Positions 20,897 through 33,473 are shown, counted from the stretch's first letter. The stretch: DNA of 64,000 bases from Klebsiella oxytoca (GCF_009707385.1 NZ_CP046115.1:4154001-4218000), one strand, 5' to 3'. Translations and numbers: made by a program. The notes: generated from the sequence alone by a model not told the origin.

Positions 20897-23524
20897 TTAC
20901 AGTTTTGCGCTTACCCAGCCTTTCACACTGGCCAACGCAGCAGGGAGAGCAGACGCATCGGTACCGCCGGCTTGCGCCATATCCGGACGACCGCCCCCTT
21001 TACCGCCCACCTGCTGGGCGACCATACCAACCAGCTCCCCTGCTTTCACGCGGTCTGTCACATCCTTAGACACACCTGCAATCAGAGAAACCTTACCTTC
21101 TGCGACCGTGGCTAACACGACAACCGTTGAACCCAGCTGGTTTTTCAGATCGTCAACCATAGTACGCAGCATTTTCGGCTCAACGCCGGCCAGCTCGCTG
21201 ACCAGCAGCTTAACGCCGTTAATCTCTTCTGCCTTACTGGAGAGATTTGCACTCTCCTGCGCGGCAGCCTGTTCTTTCAGCTGCTGCAGCTCTTTTTCCA
21301 ACTGGCGCGTACGCTCTAACGCGGCGCGCACTTTGTCGCCGAGGCTATGGGTATCCCCTTTCAGCAGTTGCGCAATATCGCCCAGCAGATCGCTTTGCGC
21401 GTGCAGCACAGCCATCGCGCCTTCACCGGTGACGGCTTCGATACGGCGTACGCCTGCTGCGGTACCGGATTCAGACGTAATGCGGAACAGGCCAATATCA
21501 CCGGTACGCGCAGCGTGAGTACCGCCGCAGAGTTCGGTGGAGAAATCACCCATGCTCAGCACGCGAACGCGGTCATCGTACTTCTCGCCAAACAGCGCCA
21601 TCGCGCCTGATTCACGAGCGGCATCAATATCCATGATATTGGTTTCGATTGGCAGGTTACGACGAATTTGCGCGTTCACCAGATCTTCTACCGCACGGAT
21701 CTCCTCCGGCTTCATCGCTTCAAAATGCGAGAAGTCGAAGCGTAACGCTTTGTCGTTAACCAGAGAACCTTTCTGCGCGACGTGCGTACCGAGAACCTGG
21801 CGCAGCGCCGCATGCATCAGGTGCGTAGCGGAGTGGTTCAGGCGGATACGCTGGCGACGAGCCTGATCGACGTCAGCCTGTACGGCGTCGCCGATCTTCA
21901 GCGAACCGCTGGTCAGTTTACCAATATGACCGATTGCCTGACCGTACTTCTGTGCGTCATTGACCTGGAAGGAGAATCCAGCACCTTTCAGTTCGCCTTT
22001 GTCGCCCACCTGGCCGCCGGATTCCGCATAGAACGGAGTCTGGTCGAGGATCACAACCGCATCCTGGCCCGCGCTTACGCTATCGACCGCTTTACCGTCG
22101 ATAAACAGCGCGGTCACTTTGCCGTTCAGCTCAAGGCTGTCGTAGCCTTTAAATTCAGATGCGCTATCTACGCGGATCATCGCATTGTAGTCTGCGCCAA
22201 AGCCGCTGGATTCGCGCGCGCGACGGCGCTGCTCTTCCATCGCTGCTTCAAAGCCCGCTTCATCAACTTTGATGTTGCGCTCGCGACAAACGTCCGCGGT
22301 CAGATCAACCGGGAAGCCGTAGGTATCGTACAGGCGGAAAGCGGTTTCGCCATCCAGCGTGTCGCCCTGCAGTTTAGCCAGTTCTTCATCCAGCAGCGCC
22401 AGTCCGCGCTCCAGAGTACGGGCGAACTGCTCTTCTTCAGTTTTCAACACCTGCTCAACCTGAGCCTGCTGCTGTTTCAGCTCTTCACCGGCAGAGCCCA
22501 TCACTTCAATCAGCGGGGCAACCAGTTTCCAGAAGAAGGTATCCTTCGCGCCCAGCATGTTGCCGTGACGAATGGCGCGACGAATGATGCGGCGCAGCAC
22601 GTAGCCGCGGTTTTCATTCGACGGAATAACGCCATCGGCAATCAAGAACGCGCAGGAACGAATGTGGTCGGCGATAACGCGCAGCGACTTGTTAGACAAA
22701 TCTGTCGCACCGGTGACGCTAGCCACGCTCTTAATCAGATCGCGGAACAGATCGATATCGTAGTTGGAGTTAACGTGTTGCAGAACTGCGGCAATACGCT
22801 CCAGGCCCATACCGGTATCAACGGACGGCTTCGGCAGCGGCTCCATAGTCCCGTCAGCCTGACGGTTGAACTGCATAAAGACGATGTTCCAGATCTCAAT
22901 ATAGCGGTCGCCATCTTCTTCCGGAGTTCCCGGAGGGCCCCCCCAGATGTGGTCACCATGATCAAAGAAGATTTCGGTGCATGGACCGCACGGCCCGGTA
23001 TCGCCCATTTGCCAGAAGTTATCGGAAGCAAACGGTGCGCCTTTGTTGTCGCCGATGCGGATAATACGCTCACGCGGTACGCCAACTTCATTTGCCCAGA
23101 TGTCGAACGCTTCGTCATCGGTTTCGTAGACGGTCACCCACAGTTTTTCTTTCGGCAGGGCGAACCAGTTTTCACCGGTCAGCAGTTCCCATGCGTATTT
23201 GATGGCGTCCTGTTTGAAGTAATCGCCAAAGCTGAAGTTACCCAGCATTTCAAAGAAGGTGTGGTGACGCGCGGTGTAACCGACGTTTTCCAGATCGTTG
23301 TGCTTACCACCCGCACGAACGCAACGCTGCGCGGTGGTCGCGCGCGAATAATTACGTTTGTCGAGACCAAGGAAAACATCCTTGAACTGGTTCATCCCGG
23401 CGTTGGTAAACAGCAGGGTCGGGTCGTTATGCGGCACCAGGGAGCTGCTCGCAACTACCTGATGTCCCTTACTATGGAAAAAGTCGAGAAACGCCTGACG
23501 GATCTCAGCGGTGCTCTTGCTCAT
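20897..23524 (-). CDS. alaS: Alanyl-tRNA synthetase
   Basis: AlaS charges tRNA-Ala and edits mischarged Ser and Gly. It has a class II catalytic core at the N-terminus ([19 protein letters not shown] is split: [17 protein letters not shown]; and [12 protein letters not shown] as motif 3), an editing domain with the zinc-binding [10 protein letters not shown] and [12 protein letters not shown], and a C-terminal dimerisation/C-Ala region with the coiled-coil [15 protein letters not shown] and [14 protein letters not shown]. The length is 875 residues, as expected. It stands between recX and csrA as in E. coli. A 612-codon open frame on the opposite strand is a shadow of this codon usage. Confidence 0.98.
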   Translation of the reverse strand: MSKSTAEIRQAFLDFFHSKGHQVVASSSLVPHNDPTLLFTNAGMNQFKDVFLGLDKRNYSRATTAQRCVRAGGKHNDLENVGYTARHHTFFEMLGNFSFGDYFKQDAIKYAWELLTGENWFALPKEKLWVTVYETDDEAFDIWANEVGVPRERIIRIGDNKGAPFASDNFWQMGDTGPCGPCTEIFFDHGDHIWGGPPGTPEEDGDRYIEIWNIVFMQFNRQADGTMEPLPKPSVDTGMGLERIAAVLQHVNSNYDIDLFRDLIKSVASVTGATDLSNKSLRVIADHIRSCAFLIADGVIPSNENRGYVLRRIIRRAIRHGNMLGAKDTFFWKLVAPLIEVMGSAGEELKQQQAQVEQVLKTEEEQFARTLERGLALLDEELAKLQGDTLDGETAFRLYDTYGFPVDLTADVCRERNIKVDEAGFEAAMEEQRRRARESSGFGADYNAMIRVDSASEFKGYDSLELNGKVTALFIDGKAVDSVSAGQDAVVILDQTPFYAESGGQVGDKGELKGAGFSFQVNDAQKYGQAIGHIGKLTSGSLKIGDAVQADVDQARRQRIRLNHSATHLMHAALRQVLGTHVAQKGSLVNDKALRFDFSHFEAMKPEEIRAVEDLVNAQIRRNLPIETNIMDIDAARESGAMALFGEKYDDRVRVLSMGDFSTELCGGTHAARTGDIGLFRITSESGTAAGVRRIEAVTGEGAMAVLHAQSDLLGDIAQLLKGDTHSLGDKVRAALERTRQLEKELQQLKEQAAAQESANLSSKAEEINGVKLLVSELAGVEPKMLRTMVDDLKNQLGSTVVVLATVAEGKVSLIAGVSKDVTDRVKAGELVGMVAQQVGGKGGGRPDMAQAGGTDASALPAALASVKGWVSAKL

Positions 23525-23654
23525 AATTATCCTGAAATCAAGCTAACGAAATGTCGCTGGCAGCCACTACCCAGTTTCGACCGGCAGGCTACTCACGAAA
23601 ATAAAGTGGGGATAAGATAAGTTTTCTTCACGGGGAAGTAAAATCCCGGATGGG

Positions 23655-24155
23655 TCAATCTGCAAAATTTCGCCAGATTTCCTGGATATCCTCCATCAGA
23701 TAGCCGCGGTAGAGCAGAAAGCGCTGAATTTTGACTTTTTCTGTAAATGCGACAGGTAGAGGTTCGCCATATTTTCGCTGTGCCTGCTCTCTGGCAAGCC
23801 GGGCCCAGTCAATTTCGCACTCAAACATTGCTCGCTCTATCGTCTCACGCGAAATTCCCTTTTGCTTTAGCTCCTGGCGGACGCGCGCCGGGCCGTATCC
23901 CTTGCGGCTACGGCTGGTAATAAACTGGCGAACAAAGCGATCGTCGTCCAGATAACGGTTATCAATACACCATTCAACAACTTTATCGACCTCTTCCGGC
24001 GTCACATTTAGCGCTTCAGGACCGTTCTTACTCATAACCGGCGCTGCCAGTTTGCGCCTTAGTTCCTGTTCGCTGTGATCGCGCATAGCCAGAATGCGGA
24101 TCGCGCGATCCAGCAGTCGGGCATAGTCAGAGCAACGGGGTGAAGTTTCAGTCAC
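23655..24155 (-). CDS. recX: RecX, regulatory inhibitor of RecA
   Basis: RecX blocks RecA filament extension. The 166-residue all-helical basic protein shows the repeated three-helix units of the family: [30 protein letters not shown] and the C-terminal [19 protein letters not shown]. The length equals E. coli RecX. It lies 69 nt downstream of recA and behind a terminator, so only read-through from recA would express it, keeping RecX low relative to RecA, as known in E. coli. Confidence 0.96.
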   Translation of the reverse strand: MTETSPRCSDYARLLDRAIRILAMRDHSEQELRRKLAAPVMSKNGPEALNVTPEEVDKVVEWCIDNRYLDDDRFVRQFITSRSRKGYGPARVRQELKQKGISRETIERAMFECEIDWARLAREQAQRKYGEPLPVAFTEKVKIQRFLLYRGYLMEDIQEIWRNFAD

Positions 24156-24177
24156 GGGAAGCCTCGCGAGTCAAAAA

Positions 24178-24201
24178 GCAAAAGGGCCGCATAAGCGGCC
24201 C
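24178..24201 (-). terminator. recA terminator (partial, allows recX read-through)
   Basis: On the minus strand GGGCCGC/GCGGCCC with a TTAT loop is followed by TTTTGCTTTTT. It lies between recA and recX. Confidence 0.85.
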
Positions 24202-24224
24202 CTTGTTTATCTGTGCAGACGATA

Positions 24225-25363
<1,139 letters not shown>

Positions 25364-25367
<4 letters not shown>

Positions 25368-25861
25368 GTATTTTGTAGAAATTGTTGCCAGAGGAGGTTT
25401 AGCGCATAGGTAGTGGCCTGACGGCGCACCGACTCACGGTCTCCGGCGAAGCATTCGCGCCGGGTTACGCCCTGTCCGCTGGCGCTGGCTACGCCAAACC
25501 ACACGGTACCAACCGGCTTTTCCGCGCTGCCGCCATCCGGCCCGGCAATGCCGCTGACCGAAATCGCGTAATCCGCACGGGCCGCACGCAGCGCGCCAAT
25601 CGCCATCTCAACCACAACCAGCTCGCTCACCGCGCCATGCTCAAGCAGCGTCGCTTCGCTGACGCCGATCATCTGCGATTTCGCTTCATTACTGTAAGTC
25701 ACGAAGCCGCGTTCAAACCATGCCGAACTGCCGGCAATATCGGTAAGGGTTTTGGCGACCCAGCCGCCGGTACAGGACTCCGCCGTGGTCACCGTCGCGC
25801 CGCGTGCTTTCAGCGCCAGCCCCACCAGCTCGCTCAGCTGCATCAATTCCGAATCTGTCAT
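25364..25861 (-). CDS. pncC: PncC (YgaD), NMN amidohydrolase of the CinA family
   Basis: PncC deamidates nicotinamide mononucleotide to NaMN in NAD recycling. The CinA C-terminal fold is shown by TTAESCTGGWVAKTLTD, SGIAGPDGGS and KPVGTVWFGVA. The start at 25861 (MTDSELMQ) gives 165 residues, as in E. coli; an in-frame start at 25873 adds four. The gene lies directly upstream of recA on the same strand and its stop touches the recA promoter, so the SOS box is adjacent to the coding end. Confidence 0.93.
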
Positions 25862-26111
25862 TCGTCGCCCCACATAAGCTTTATAAAGAGGCCATCAAAG
25901 ATAGCACTTTCAGCAGAGATATGGGGATGGGGTCGCGAATTTACGAGCGGGCTTCCTAAAAACATCAACCATGGCCGACGCGGCATTTTCACATAGCCAG
26001 CGGGCATCAGCAGTGCCGTCATTCACAGCATATGAAGAGTTAAACGTACATGTCGTTTCGAACGCGGGGCATAGACCTGTGGCCTCTCATTAACCAAGAA
26101 ATAAAGCAGAT

Positions 26112-26138
26112 AACCGGCCCATAGCGGGCCGGATTCAG
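26112..26138 (-). terminator. Hairpin after the zinc transporter operon
   Basis: CCGGCCC/GGGCCGG with a 5-nt loop lies 6 nt beyond the zniA stop and is followed on the minus strand by TTATCTGCTTTATTT. The remaining gap to pncC (25862-26111) shows no ORF or other feature that I can name. Confidence 0.6.
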
Positions 26139-27017
26139 TTATTTCATGCTCGCCGCAATAAGCTCCACGTTGTGTCGCAGCATTTTCACGTAGCTGTCCG
26201 CTGCGCCGCCTGGTTTTGAGAGCGCTTCAGGATAGAGTTCCCCTCCCGGCTGCGCGCCCGTTGCGCTGGCAATCTGCCTGACCAGTCGTGGATCGAGCTG
26301 ATTTTCCATAAACCAGGTGTGTACATCATCGGCTTTAATTTGTTTGATTAATGCCGCCACCTGCGCCGCGCTGGCTTCACTTTCTGAAGACAGTCCCTGC
26401 GGAGCGAGGAAGGTCACGCCATAGGCACGGCCAAAGTAGCCAAAGGCGTCATGGCTGGTCAGCACTTTACGTTTTGCCTGCGGGATCGCGCTGAACTGAC
26501 CTTTCGCCCAGCTATCAAGCGCGTTGAGCTGGTCGATATAGCGCCTACCGGAAGCCACCAGCGCCGCCTTATCATTCGGGTCAGCTTTAACCAGGCCGTT
26601 GAGGATATTCTGCGCATACCGCGCGCCGTTGGCGGCGCTGTTCCAGGCATGCGGATCGGTTACCGTTGCGCCATCTTCTTCAAGCATGTGGGTTTTAACC
26701 CCTCTGGAAGCCACCACCAGCTCGCCTTTAAAACCGGATGCCTTAATCAACCTGTCCAGCCAGCCCTCCAGCCCCAGACCGTTGACCACCACCACATCGG
26801 CTTTGCTCAGCAGCGCGCTATCTTTCGGCGAGGGCTCGAAGGTATGCGGATCGCCGTCCGGCCCCACCAGCGTATCTACGTGCACATATTCTCCGCCAAT
26901 CTGCTGCACCATATCGCCCAATACGGAAAAACTACTCACCACGTTTAGCGTTTTCGCCATCGCCCCTTGCGATGCCAGCCCCAACGCCAGCGCCAGCCAT
27001 ATCCCGGTACGTTTCAT
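26139..27017 (-). CDS. zniA: Periplasmic zinc-binding protein of a second zinc ABC transporter (ZniA-like)
   Basis: A cluster A-I (cluster 9) solute-binding protein of 292 residues with a signal peptide ending at AMA-KT. Metal ligands of the family are recognisable in PHTFEPSPKD, DPHAWNS and SHDAFGYF. It lacks the His-rich loop of ZnuA. The second of two adjacent ATGs (27017) is better placed after AAGGACA. It is the last gene of the zniCBA-like operon, which starts with a Zur-like box, so zinc rather than manganese is the probable substrate. Klebsiella pneumoniae is known to use ZnuCBA and ZniCBA; the name is assigned from type and context. Confidence 0.8.
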   Translation of the reverse strand: MKRTGIWLALALGLASQGAMAKTLNVVSSFSVLGDMVQQIGGEYVHVDTLVGPDGDPHTFEPSPKDSALLSKADVVVVNGLGLEGWLDRLIKASGFKGELVVASRGVKTHMLEEDGATVTDPHAWNSAANGARYAQNILNGLVKADPNDKAALVASGRRYIDQLNALDSWAKGQFSAIPQAKRKVLTSHDAFGYFGRAYGVTFLAPQGLSSESEASAAQVAALIKQIKADDVHTWFMENQLDPRLVRQIASATGAQPGGELYPEALSKPGGAADSYVKMLRHNVELIAASMK

Positions 27018-27025
27018 CATTGTCC

Positions 27026-27889
27026 TTACCCCATTAAGTTACGCCAGCCAACAACCAGCCGACTGCGCGAGCCCAAAATCACCGATCCAAAAAAGACGCC
27101 GCTGGCGGTCAGCACAATCGCGGGCCCGGCAGGCAAATTTGCCGCCCACGACAGGCTCAGTCCCATCCATGCGCAAAAACTACCGAGCAGCGCCGCCAGC
27201 AGCAGAATGCCCGGCAGCGTCCGCGCCCAGCAGCGCGCCGCTACCGCTGGCAGCATCATGACGCCTACCGCCATTAGCGTGCCGAGCACCTGAAATCCCG
27301 CCACCAGATTGAGCACCAGCAAAACGAGAAACAGGCCGTGCAGCAGTGCGGGTAATCTGCGTGAGTTCACCTGGAGCCAGACGCTATCGAAGGCTTCGCT
27401 GACCAGGCCGCGATAAAACAGAGCGATGCAGATCAGCGTCAGGCTGGCCACGCCCGTCACGAACGCCGCCGAATCGCTATCTACCGCCAGAATCGAGCCA
27501 AACAACAGATGCAGCAGGTCGACGTTAGAACCACGCAGCGAAACCAGCGTGACGCCCAGCGCCAGAGAGCCGAGATAAAATCCGGCAAAGCTGGCATCCT
27601 CTTTTAAAGGCGTACGCCGACTGACCCACCCCGCTACCAGCGCCACCGCAATCCCGGCGATAAAACCACCAACGGTCATCGCCAGCAGCGACATCCCGTT
27701 AAGCAGGTAGCCCGCCGCCACGCCGGGCAAAATGGCATGTGAAAGCGCGTCGCCCATCAGGCTCATGCGTCGTAGCAGTAAGAAGACGCCGAGTATGGTG
27801 CTGCTCAGGGATAACGCCAGGCACACCACCAGCGCCCGGCGCATGAAGCCAAATTCGATAAAGGGCTGAAAAAAGGTATGCCAGATCAT
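27026..27889 (-). CDS. zniB: Permease of the second zinc ABC transporter (ZniB-like)
   Basis: This 287-residue ABC-3 family permease has eight or nine hydrophobic segments and the family signature SLMGDALSHAILPGVAAGYLL, split over residues 45-66. It forms the inner-membrane channel with the ATPase encoded before it; the two genes overlap by 4 nt (ATGA), and zniA follows after 8 nt. The C-terminal residues are basic. The operon stands between pncC and mltB, a place where E. coli has no such genes, so it is a lineage-specific insertion. Confidence 0.82.
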   Translation of the reverse strand: MIWHTFFQPFIEFGFMRRALVVCLALSLSSTILGVFLLLRRMSLMGDALSHAILPGVAAGYLLNGMSLLAMTVGGFIAGIAVALVAGWVSRRTPLKEDASFAGFYLGSLALGVTLVSLRGSNVDLLHLLFGSILAVDSDSAAFVTGVASLTLICIALFYRGLVSEAFDSVWLQVNSRRLPALLHGLFLVLLVLNLVAGFQVLGTLMAVGVMMLPAVAARCWARTLPGILLLAALLGSFCAWMGLSLSWAANLPAGPAIVLTASGVFFGSVILGSRSRLVVGWRNLMG

Positions 27890-28563
27890 GCCATCCTCGC
27901 GGAATGAAATGCGGGCAGAACCTCAGAAGTTCGGCCCCAGTGGACGCGTTCAGTCGTCAGCAGCATTGTTTTCGGGAAATAGTCGGCGACCCGCCGGTTA
28001 TCGTGCAGCACCGCCAGGATCGTTTGCCCCTGCTGATGCATTTCCAGAATCAGGTTCATCAGCTCGCAGCTGGTTGCTTCGTCAATGCCGGTAAACGGCT
28101 CGTCGAGCATCACCAGCGGCGCGCCTTGCACCATTACTCGCGCGAACAGCATGCGCTGAAACTGGCCGCCGGAGAGCTCTTCAATCGGCATTTTCGCCAT
28201 CGATAGCAGCCCCACCCGCTCCAGAGAGGCCCGGATACGAAGGCGACTGTCTCTCCTGAGCCCTCGCAGCAGCGATACCTGCGGCCAGGCTCCCTGGCTG
28301 ACAACATCCTGCACCGTTAGCGGAAACTGCGACTCCAGCGCGTGTCGCTGCGCCAGCCAGCCGATAACCGGCCGGCCGTTGCGCCAGGACAGACGCCCGT
28401 TTACCGGTGGAATAAACCCGGCCAGGGTCTTCAACAGCGTCGATTTACCGCAGCCATTAAGGCCGACGATTGCCGTCATGCTGCCCGTCTCAATCGTGCC
28501 GCTAAGCGACGGCGCGATCGCCAGCCCTTCATAACCAGCTACCAGATGATCGAGCTTAATCAT
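27886..28563 (-). CDS. zniC: ATPase of the second zinc ABC transporter (ZniC-like)
   Basis: This 225-residue ATPase has Walker A GLNGCGKSTLL around residue 35, signature LSGGQFQRML and Walker B LVMLDEPFTGID. The ATG at 28563 (MIKLDHLV) was preferred to an upstream in-frame GTG at 28596 because it matches the usual beginning of ABC ATPases. Its start codon overlaps the stop of a 29-codon ORF (ATGA). It is the first established gene of the transporter operon, downstream of a Zur-like operator. Confidence 0.82.
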   Translation of the reverse strand: MIKLDHLVAGYEGLAIAPSLSGTIETGSMTAIVGLNGCGKSTLLKTLAGFIPPVNGRLSWRNGRPVIGWLAQRHALESQFPLTVQDVVSQGAWPQVSLLRGLRRDSRLRIRASLERVGLLSMAKMPIEELSGGQFQRMLFARVMVQGAPLVMLDEPFTGIDEATSCELMNLILEMHQQGQTILAVLHDNRRVADYFPKTMLLTTERVHWGRTSEVLPAFHSARMA

Positions 28564-28649
28564 GGCAGCGATACCGCCCACCAGGTTGCCAGCCACAGCG
28601 CGGCCAGCACTACGCTGGCCATCGCCAACCGGCCGATACCTGAAGTCAT
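28560..28649 (-). CDS. Possible 29-residue membrane peptide before zniC
   Basis: An ATG-initiated frame of 29 codons encodes MTSGIGRLAM followed by ASVVLAALWLATWWAVSLP, a single hydrophobic helix rich in Ala, Leu and Trp. The TGA stop overlaps the ATG of zniC, an arrangement typical of translational coupling. No convincing Shine-Dalgarno sequence precedes it, which weakens the case. It could be a small membrane partner of the transporter, a coupling leader, or chance. Confidence 0.35.
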   Translation of the reverse strand: MTSGIGRLAMASVVLAALWLATWWAVSLP

Positions 28650-28683
28650 CAATAAGGAAGTCAATGTTTACGCCTCAATAAAA

Positions 28684-28698
28684 CGTTATAACATAACA
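28684..28698 (-). promoter_or_regulatory. Zur-like operator of the zinc transporter operon
   Basis: On the minus strand TGTTATGTTATAACG matches TGTTATAnTATAACA, the core of the enterobacterial Zur box, at 12 of its 14 specified bases. It lies about 35 nt upstream of the small ORF and 121 nt upstream of zniC. Confidence 0.7.
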
Positions 28699-28763
28699 AT
28701 ATTAAAAGAAGCGTAGATTGTAAATTGGCGTCAACAAAAGGAAATGCTGCAAAATGTTACAGA

Positions 28764-28785
28764 CTCCTCTCCGGACGGAGAGGAG
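28764..28785 (-). terminator. Hairpin after mltB
   Basis: A perfect 10-bp stem CTCCTCTCCG/CGGAGAGGAG with a 2-nt centre lies 14 nt beyond the mltB stop, followed on the minus strand by TCTGTAACATTTTG. It may also stop transcription from the other side. Confidence 0.6.
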
Positions 28786-28799
28786 CGCAGAAGACGGGA

Positions 28800-29876
28800 T
28801 TACTGCATGCGGGCCTGTGAAACCGCCAGCCCCAGCTGCCAGACGGCCATTGCGTAATGGGTGCTGTGATTATAGCGGGTGATGGTGTAGAAGTTCGGCA
28901 GGCCGTACCAGTACTGGTAACCGGTGCCAATATCCAGCCGCAGCAGGCTCGCCTGCTGATGGTTACCCAGCGGCTGAGTCGGTGTTAATCCTGCCGCCGC
29001 CAGCTGCGAGACGCTGTATTTGGTTTTGAAACCATTGTTCAGCCCCGGCGCCTGGCCCATCGCCTGCACCGCCACCACATCGCCGCTCACCCAGCCGTGC
29101 TGCTTGAAGTAGTTAGCCACGCTGCCGATGGCATCAACCGGGTCCCACAGGTTGATATGACCGTCGCCGTTAAAGTCTACCGCATACTGTTTATATGAAG
29201 AGGGCATAAACTGACCGTAGCCCATCGCGCCGGCGAAGGACCCCTTCAGATCCAGCGGGTCATCCTGTTCGCTGCGCGCCATCAGCAGGAATGTTTCCAG
29301 CTCGCCGGAGAAGTACTCCGCGCGGCGCGGATAGTTAAACGACAGCGTCGCCAGCGCGTCCAGGATGCGGGTTTTGCCCATCACCCGGCCCCAGCGGGTC
29401 TCGACGCCAATAATCCCCACAATAATTTCCGGCGGCACGCCGTAAACCTGATACGCGCGGTTAAGCGCATCCTGATACTGATTCCAGAACGCCACGCCGT
29501 TCTGCACGTTATCCGGGGTAATAAACTGTTTTTTGTAGCGCAGCCAGGCGCCGTTTGGCCCCGACGGCGGCAGCCCGGTCGGCGCCTGGCGGTCCATCAG
29601 ACGCAGCACGTAGTCCAGCCGTTTGGCCTGCGAGAGGATTTCATGCAGCTGCTGTCGGTCAAAGCTGTGCTTGCTCACCATTTTGTCGATGAACTGTTCT
29701 GCGGCCGGGTTATTGGCGAAATCGCCGCTCATCTCCATCACGTTATGCTGCGGTTCGAGTAAAAAACCGCCCGTGCCGCTCGCCATTTCCTTTTCCGCAG
29801 GCGTTTGAGGTTTGCTGCTGCAGGCAGCGAGAAAAATGCACAAAGGGAGTAGAGCCAGATAACGACGCTTCAACAT
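28800..29876 (-). CDS. mltB: MltB, membrane-bound lytic murein transglycosylase B
   Basis: MltB cleaves peptidoglycan glycan strands with formation of 1,6-anhydro-MurNAc. It is an outer-membrane lipoprotein with lipobox LAAC and Cys19. The catalytic Glu is in GIIGVETRWGRVMG, and the family's GYGQFMPSSY and INLWDPVDAIGSVANYF motifs follow. It has 358 residues against 361 in E. coli, with a shorter linker after the lipobox. In E. coli it lies next to srl, as here, but the zinc transporter genes have entered between it and pncC. Confidence 0.96.
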   Translation of the reverse strand: MLKRRYLALLPLCIFLAACSSKPQTPAEKEMASGTGGFLLEPQHNVMEMSGDFANNPAAEQFIDKMVSKHSFDRQQLHEILSQAKRLDYVLRLMDRQAPTGLPPSGPNGAWLRYKKQFITPDNVQNGVAFWNQYQDALNRAYQVYGVPPEIIVGIIGVETRWGRVMGKTRILDALATLSFNYPRRAEYFSGELETFLLMARSEQDDPLDLKGSFAGAMGYGQFMPSSYKQYAVDFNGDGHINLWDPVDAIGSVANYFKQHGWVSGDVVAVQAMGQAPGLNNGFKTKYSVSQLAAAGLTPTQPLGNHQQASLLRLDIGTGYQYWYGLPNFYTITRYNHSTHYAMAVWQLGLAVSQARMQ

Positions 29877-30016
29877 GGGACATCCATTTAACTAATCGGC
29901 AAGGGGTAATTATGGTAAAGCATGCGCCCGCTCACAAGGAAGCGGCGGCGACGTAAATTGTTTTTTATTGCCATTTTTTCCTCGCTCTCTGCCATATCTA
30001 TCGTTCACCTCAGCCA

Positions 30017-30047
30017 TTATCTTTCAAAATAAAATATTTATCTTTCA
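30017..30047 (+). promoter_or_regulatory. Direct repeats upstream of srlA
   Basis: TTATCTTTCA occurs twice, at 30017-30026 and 30038-30047, exactly 21 bp (two helical turns) apart, about 95-120 bp before srlA. This suits a transcription factor binding one face of DNA, perhaps SrlR; no direct evidence. The 264-bp gap mltB-srlA otherwise holds only AT-rich promoter DNA. Confidence 0.4.
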
Positions 30048-30128
30048 TCTTGCGATCAATATAACAATTTTAAACCTTTTAAAATGATTAAAATTAGCTG
30101 CCAGTTAGCAAGAAAAATAACATGCTGA

Positions 30129-31678
<1,550 letters not shown>

Positions 31679-31691
31679 GAGGTTCCTGAAG

Positions 31692-32054
31692 ATGACCGTG
31701 ATTTACCAGACCACCATTACGCACATCGGCGCCAGCGCGACGATGGCGCTGGAAGAGCAGATGCTGATCACCTTCCGCGAAGGCGCGCCGGCCGATATCG
31801 AAGAGTACTGCTTTATTCACAACCACGGCGAGCTGTCCGGCGCGCTGGTGCCGGGCGCTGAACTGCAGCTTGGCGAACAGCGCTATCCGGTCACCGCCGT
31901 CGGCGAGGTCGCCGAGCAGAACCTGCGCGAGCTGGGCCATATCACGCTGCGCTTTGACGGCCACCGCGAAGCGGAATTCCCCGGCACCGTCCACGTGGCG
32001 GGCCCGGTGCCGGAAGCTATCGCCGCCGGCTGCGTTCTGAAATTTGTTGCTTAA
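31692..32054 (+). CDS. srlB: Glucitol/sorbitol PTS IIA component
   Basis: This 120-residue cytoplasmic IIA protein takes phosphate from HPr and passes it to SrlE. The active His probably lies in CFIHNHGELSG, conserved in the Gut family of IIA proteins. The protein is three residues shorter than E. coli SrlB. It lies between srlE and srlD in the operon. Confidence 0.95.
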   Translation: MTVIYQTTITHIGASATMALEEQMLITFREGAPADIEEYCFIHNHGELSGALVPGAELQLGEQRYPVTAVGEVAEQNLRELGHITLRFDGHREAEFPGTVHVAGPVPEAIAAGCVLKFVA

Positions 32055-32071
32055 GTTGTAAGGAGAAAATT

Positions 32072-32851
<780 letters not shown>

Positions 32852-32860
32852 ACCAGAGGT

Positions 32861-33019
32861 CCCGGATTGCGCTGCGCTTATCCGGGCTACAAAACCGGCA
32901 CCCCACGCCGATCCATAGCCCGGGTAAGGCGTACGCGCCGCGACCCGGGTTCTTCCTGACCGTCTGCGCAGTTGGCGGTTTAGTAGCCCGGACAGGCGCA
33001 ACGCGCCGCCTCCGGGGGA
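32861..33019. repeat. REP/BIME cluster inside the srl operon
   Basis: Three REP-like palindromes are visible: 32861-32890 (CCCGGATTGCGCTGCGC with TCCGGGCTAC), 32916-32949 (TAGCCCGGGTAAGGCG with GACCCGGG) and 32984-33019 (GTAGCCCGGACAGGCG with CGCCTCCGGGGG). They fill most of the srlD-srlM gap (32852-33045). Confidence 0.85.
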
Positions 33020-33045
33020 GTTTTCCCACACTCTAAGGAGATTTT

Positions 33046-33405
33046 ATGGTTACCGCACTCATTACCGTCGCCGCCATCGCCTGGATAACCCAGCTCGCTT
33101 TTGGCGGCTGGCAAATCCGCCAGTTCAATCGCGCGTTCGATCGGCTATGTCAGCAGGGAAGAGTTGGCGTCGGGCGCTCATCGGGACGCTTCAAGCCGCG
33201 TGCCGTCATCGCCATCGCCGTCGACGAAAACGACCGCATTCGCGATACGCTGCTCATGAAAGGTCTTACCGTCTTCGCCAGGCCGCAAAAAATTCCCGCC
33301 CTCAACGGCAAACATATCGAGGAATTGCAACCTGATGTGATCTTTCCCCATGATCCGCTCTGTCAGAATGCTCTATTATTAGCGCTTAATCCGAAACATG
33401 GATAA
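33046..33405 (+). CDS. srlM: SrlM (GutM), glucitol operon activator
   Basis: This 119-residue protein is the auxiliary activator of the glucitol operon in E. coli. It has a hydrophobic N-terminal segment (residues 2-22) and the family motif SSGRFKPRAVIAIAVDENDR. Its mechanism is not well established. CTAAGGAGATTTT provides a strong ribosome-binding site after the REP cluster. Its stop overlaps an inverted repeat reaching toward srlR. Confidence 0.93.
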   Translation: MVTALITVAAIAWITQLAFGGWQIRQFNRAFDRLCQQGRVGVGRSSGRFKPRAVIAIAVDENDRIRDTLLMKGLTVFARPQKIPALNGKHIEELQPDVIFPHDPLCQNALLLALNPKHG

Positions 33406-33440
33406 TTTCGTTGTGAACGTTAATATCTTGCGAAATTATC
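33401..33440 (+). promoter_or_regulatory. Inverted repeat between srlM and srlR
   Basis: GATAATTTCG (33401-33410) and CGAAATTATC (33431-33440) form a perfect 10-bp inverted repeat around a centre with AACGTT. It starts at the srlM stop and ends 33 nt before srlR. It could be an operator for SrlR or an RNA stem-loop. Confidence 0.5.
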
Positions 33441-33473
33441 ATTTCGAAACTTTAAACGCAGGATACAACGCCT

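Noticed and set aside
21782..23620. Plus-strand open frame of 612 codons
   Set aside because: It is exactly antisense to alaS, whose protein is complete and conserved; the frame is open because of the codon bias of that gene, and it lacks known domains.
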